Positions 6,194 through 6,844 of a stretch of 6,844 nt of DNA are shown here, in pieces; position 1 is the first letter of the stretch, and the number at the start of each line of letters is the position of its first letter. This DNA comes from an uncultured Verrucomicrobia subdivision 3 bacterium (GTDB lineage: Bacteria > Verrucomicrobiota > Verrucomicrobiae > Limisphaerales > UBA11358): the NCBI GenBank assembly GCA_903847285.1, contig CAINDH010000118.1, forward strand, positions 1 through 6,844, in the 5' to 3' direction. The notes beneath the pieces are model-generated. The model saw nothing but the letters and a program-made list of their open reading frames with translations. It was not told the DNA's origin and ran no database searches. The position numbers were made by a program, and so were the translations under genes.

Positions 6194-6844
6194 TTACAAA
6201 TTGTAATACTGCTCCCAACCCTTGCGCGGCGGCACACCGTTCAGCAATCCGTTGGCAACCTTGTGATTCGTGATCTGCTTTGTCTCACGGTCAAACGTCA
6301 GTTTGGCATTCACGCGTTGCGCGATGATGCCGATAGCCATCGCTTGGCACAACGGCCCAGCCACGGCGAACGACGACCGGCATTTCTCCTCGCCCTTGAC
6401 CGTCTTCAGGAAATTCACCCAATGATTCGACGGACTCTTCGGCACGTGCGGCAGCTTTGATTCCATTTCTTTCGCCTTCGCTTCGGGAATGATCTTCAAC
6501 GTCGTCGCGTGCGAACCGCCTTTGAACGTCAGGCCTTCGCCGTAAATGATTTTGCCCGGCGGACGTTTCTTGGTGTCCGGCACGGCCGCGCCTTTGCTCG
6601 GCGGCGGTATGTCCCGATCCACTACGGATTCACCCATGTTGTCGGGCAACGGCGGCAAATTGTTCTGGCCGTCATACCAAGTGAGTTCCACCGGCGGCAT
6701 CATGCCGCGCGCGGGAAAACGGAACGCGAGCGTCGAAGCTTGCGGAAAAACAAATTGGTTGTAGCCCGTCAGCGTCGGCTCAACTTCCGTAGGCAAACCG
6801 AGGTGCAAAAATTCGTGCGCGGTGTCGAAGATGTGCGCGCCCCA
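6194..6844 (-). CDS. Gfo/Idh/MocA family oxidoreductase, C-terminal part only
   Basis: The frame is open from the right window edge and ends with TAA at 6194, giving 216 residues of the substrate-binding domain; the Rossmann half lies outside. The first visible residues, WGAHIFDTAHEFL, correspond to the WGAHHVDIAQW cluster of the downstream paralogue and contain the likely catalytic His and Asp. The C-terminal segment KLTFDRETKQITNHKVANGLL matches the family's closing motif and parallels KLTWDVATESFPNDDSANAL in the neighbour, which supports paralogy. A Pro-rich insertion (about residues 61-90, PLPDNMGE to KKRPPGK) is typical of the larger planctomycete and verrucomicrobial members. Probably one operon with the next gene, 18 bp away. 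Whether it also has a Tat signal cannot be seen. Substrate unknown. Confidence 0.88.
   Translation of the reverse strand, partial: WGAHIFDTAHEFLHLGLPTEVEPTLTGYNQFVFPQASTLAFRFPARGMMPPVELTWYDGQNNLPPLPDNMGESVVDRDIPPPSKGAAVPDTKKRPPGKIIYGEGLTFKGGSHATTLKIIPEAKAKEMESKLPHVPKSPSNHWVNFLKTVKGEEKCRSSFAVAGPLCQAMAIGIIAQRVNAKLTFDRETKQITNHKVANGLLNGVPPRKGWEQYYNL

Noticed and set aside
5279..6460. Plus-strand open frame of 393 codons
   Set aside because: It lies antisense across two well-recognised Gfo/Idh/MocA genes and their junction, and its product shows no family motif; long antisense frames are expected opposite GC-rich genes.

Overview
All six protein-coding genes in this window lie on the minus strand, so the biological reading direction is from right to left. 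I see no tRNA, rRNA, CRISPR array, insertion sequence or other mobile element. The mix suggests a member of the PVC group, most likely Verrucomicrobiota. The reasons are tandem Gfo/Idh/MocA oxidoreductases (one with a Tat signal), a proline-rich exported protein of unknown family, weak Shine-Dalgarno sequences and moderately high GC. This placement is an inference from gene style, not from a marker gene.

Right part (about 4350-6844): two Gfo/Idh/MocA-type oxidoreductase genes lie 18 bp apart. The first is cut by the right window edge and only its C-terminal 216 residues are visible. The second is complete and carries an N-terminal twin-arginine signal, so it is predicted to act outside the cytoplasm. 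A small gene for a divergent DUF1232 (YkvA-like) protein follows after 44 bp.

Middle (3219-4349): a 108 bp gap holds a plausible promoter. It precedes a gene for a secreted or periplasmic, proline- and glutamine-rich protein of 340 residues that I cannot assign to a family.

Left part (1-3149): a compact rfbF-rfbG-rfbH cluster with gaps of 7 and 11 bp. RfbF makes CDP-glucose from glucose-1-phosphate and CTP. RfbG dehydrates it to CDP-4-keto-6-deoxyglucose. RfbH, a PLP and [2Fe-2S] enzyme recognisable by His in place of the PLP lysine and by four cysteines, starts C-3 deoxygenation. Together they give the core of CDP-3,6-dideoxyhexose (or derived branched sugar) synthesis for O-antigen or other surface glycans. 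rfbH runs off the left edge about 25 residues before its expected end. The enzymes that decide the final sugar (E3 reductase, epimerase, final ketoreductase or a YerE-like carboligase) are not in the window and would be sought further left.

The window looks mostly like known families. The least explained items are the exported proline-rich protein and the divergent DUF1232 protein. I found no convincing evidence of a wholly new system.
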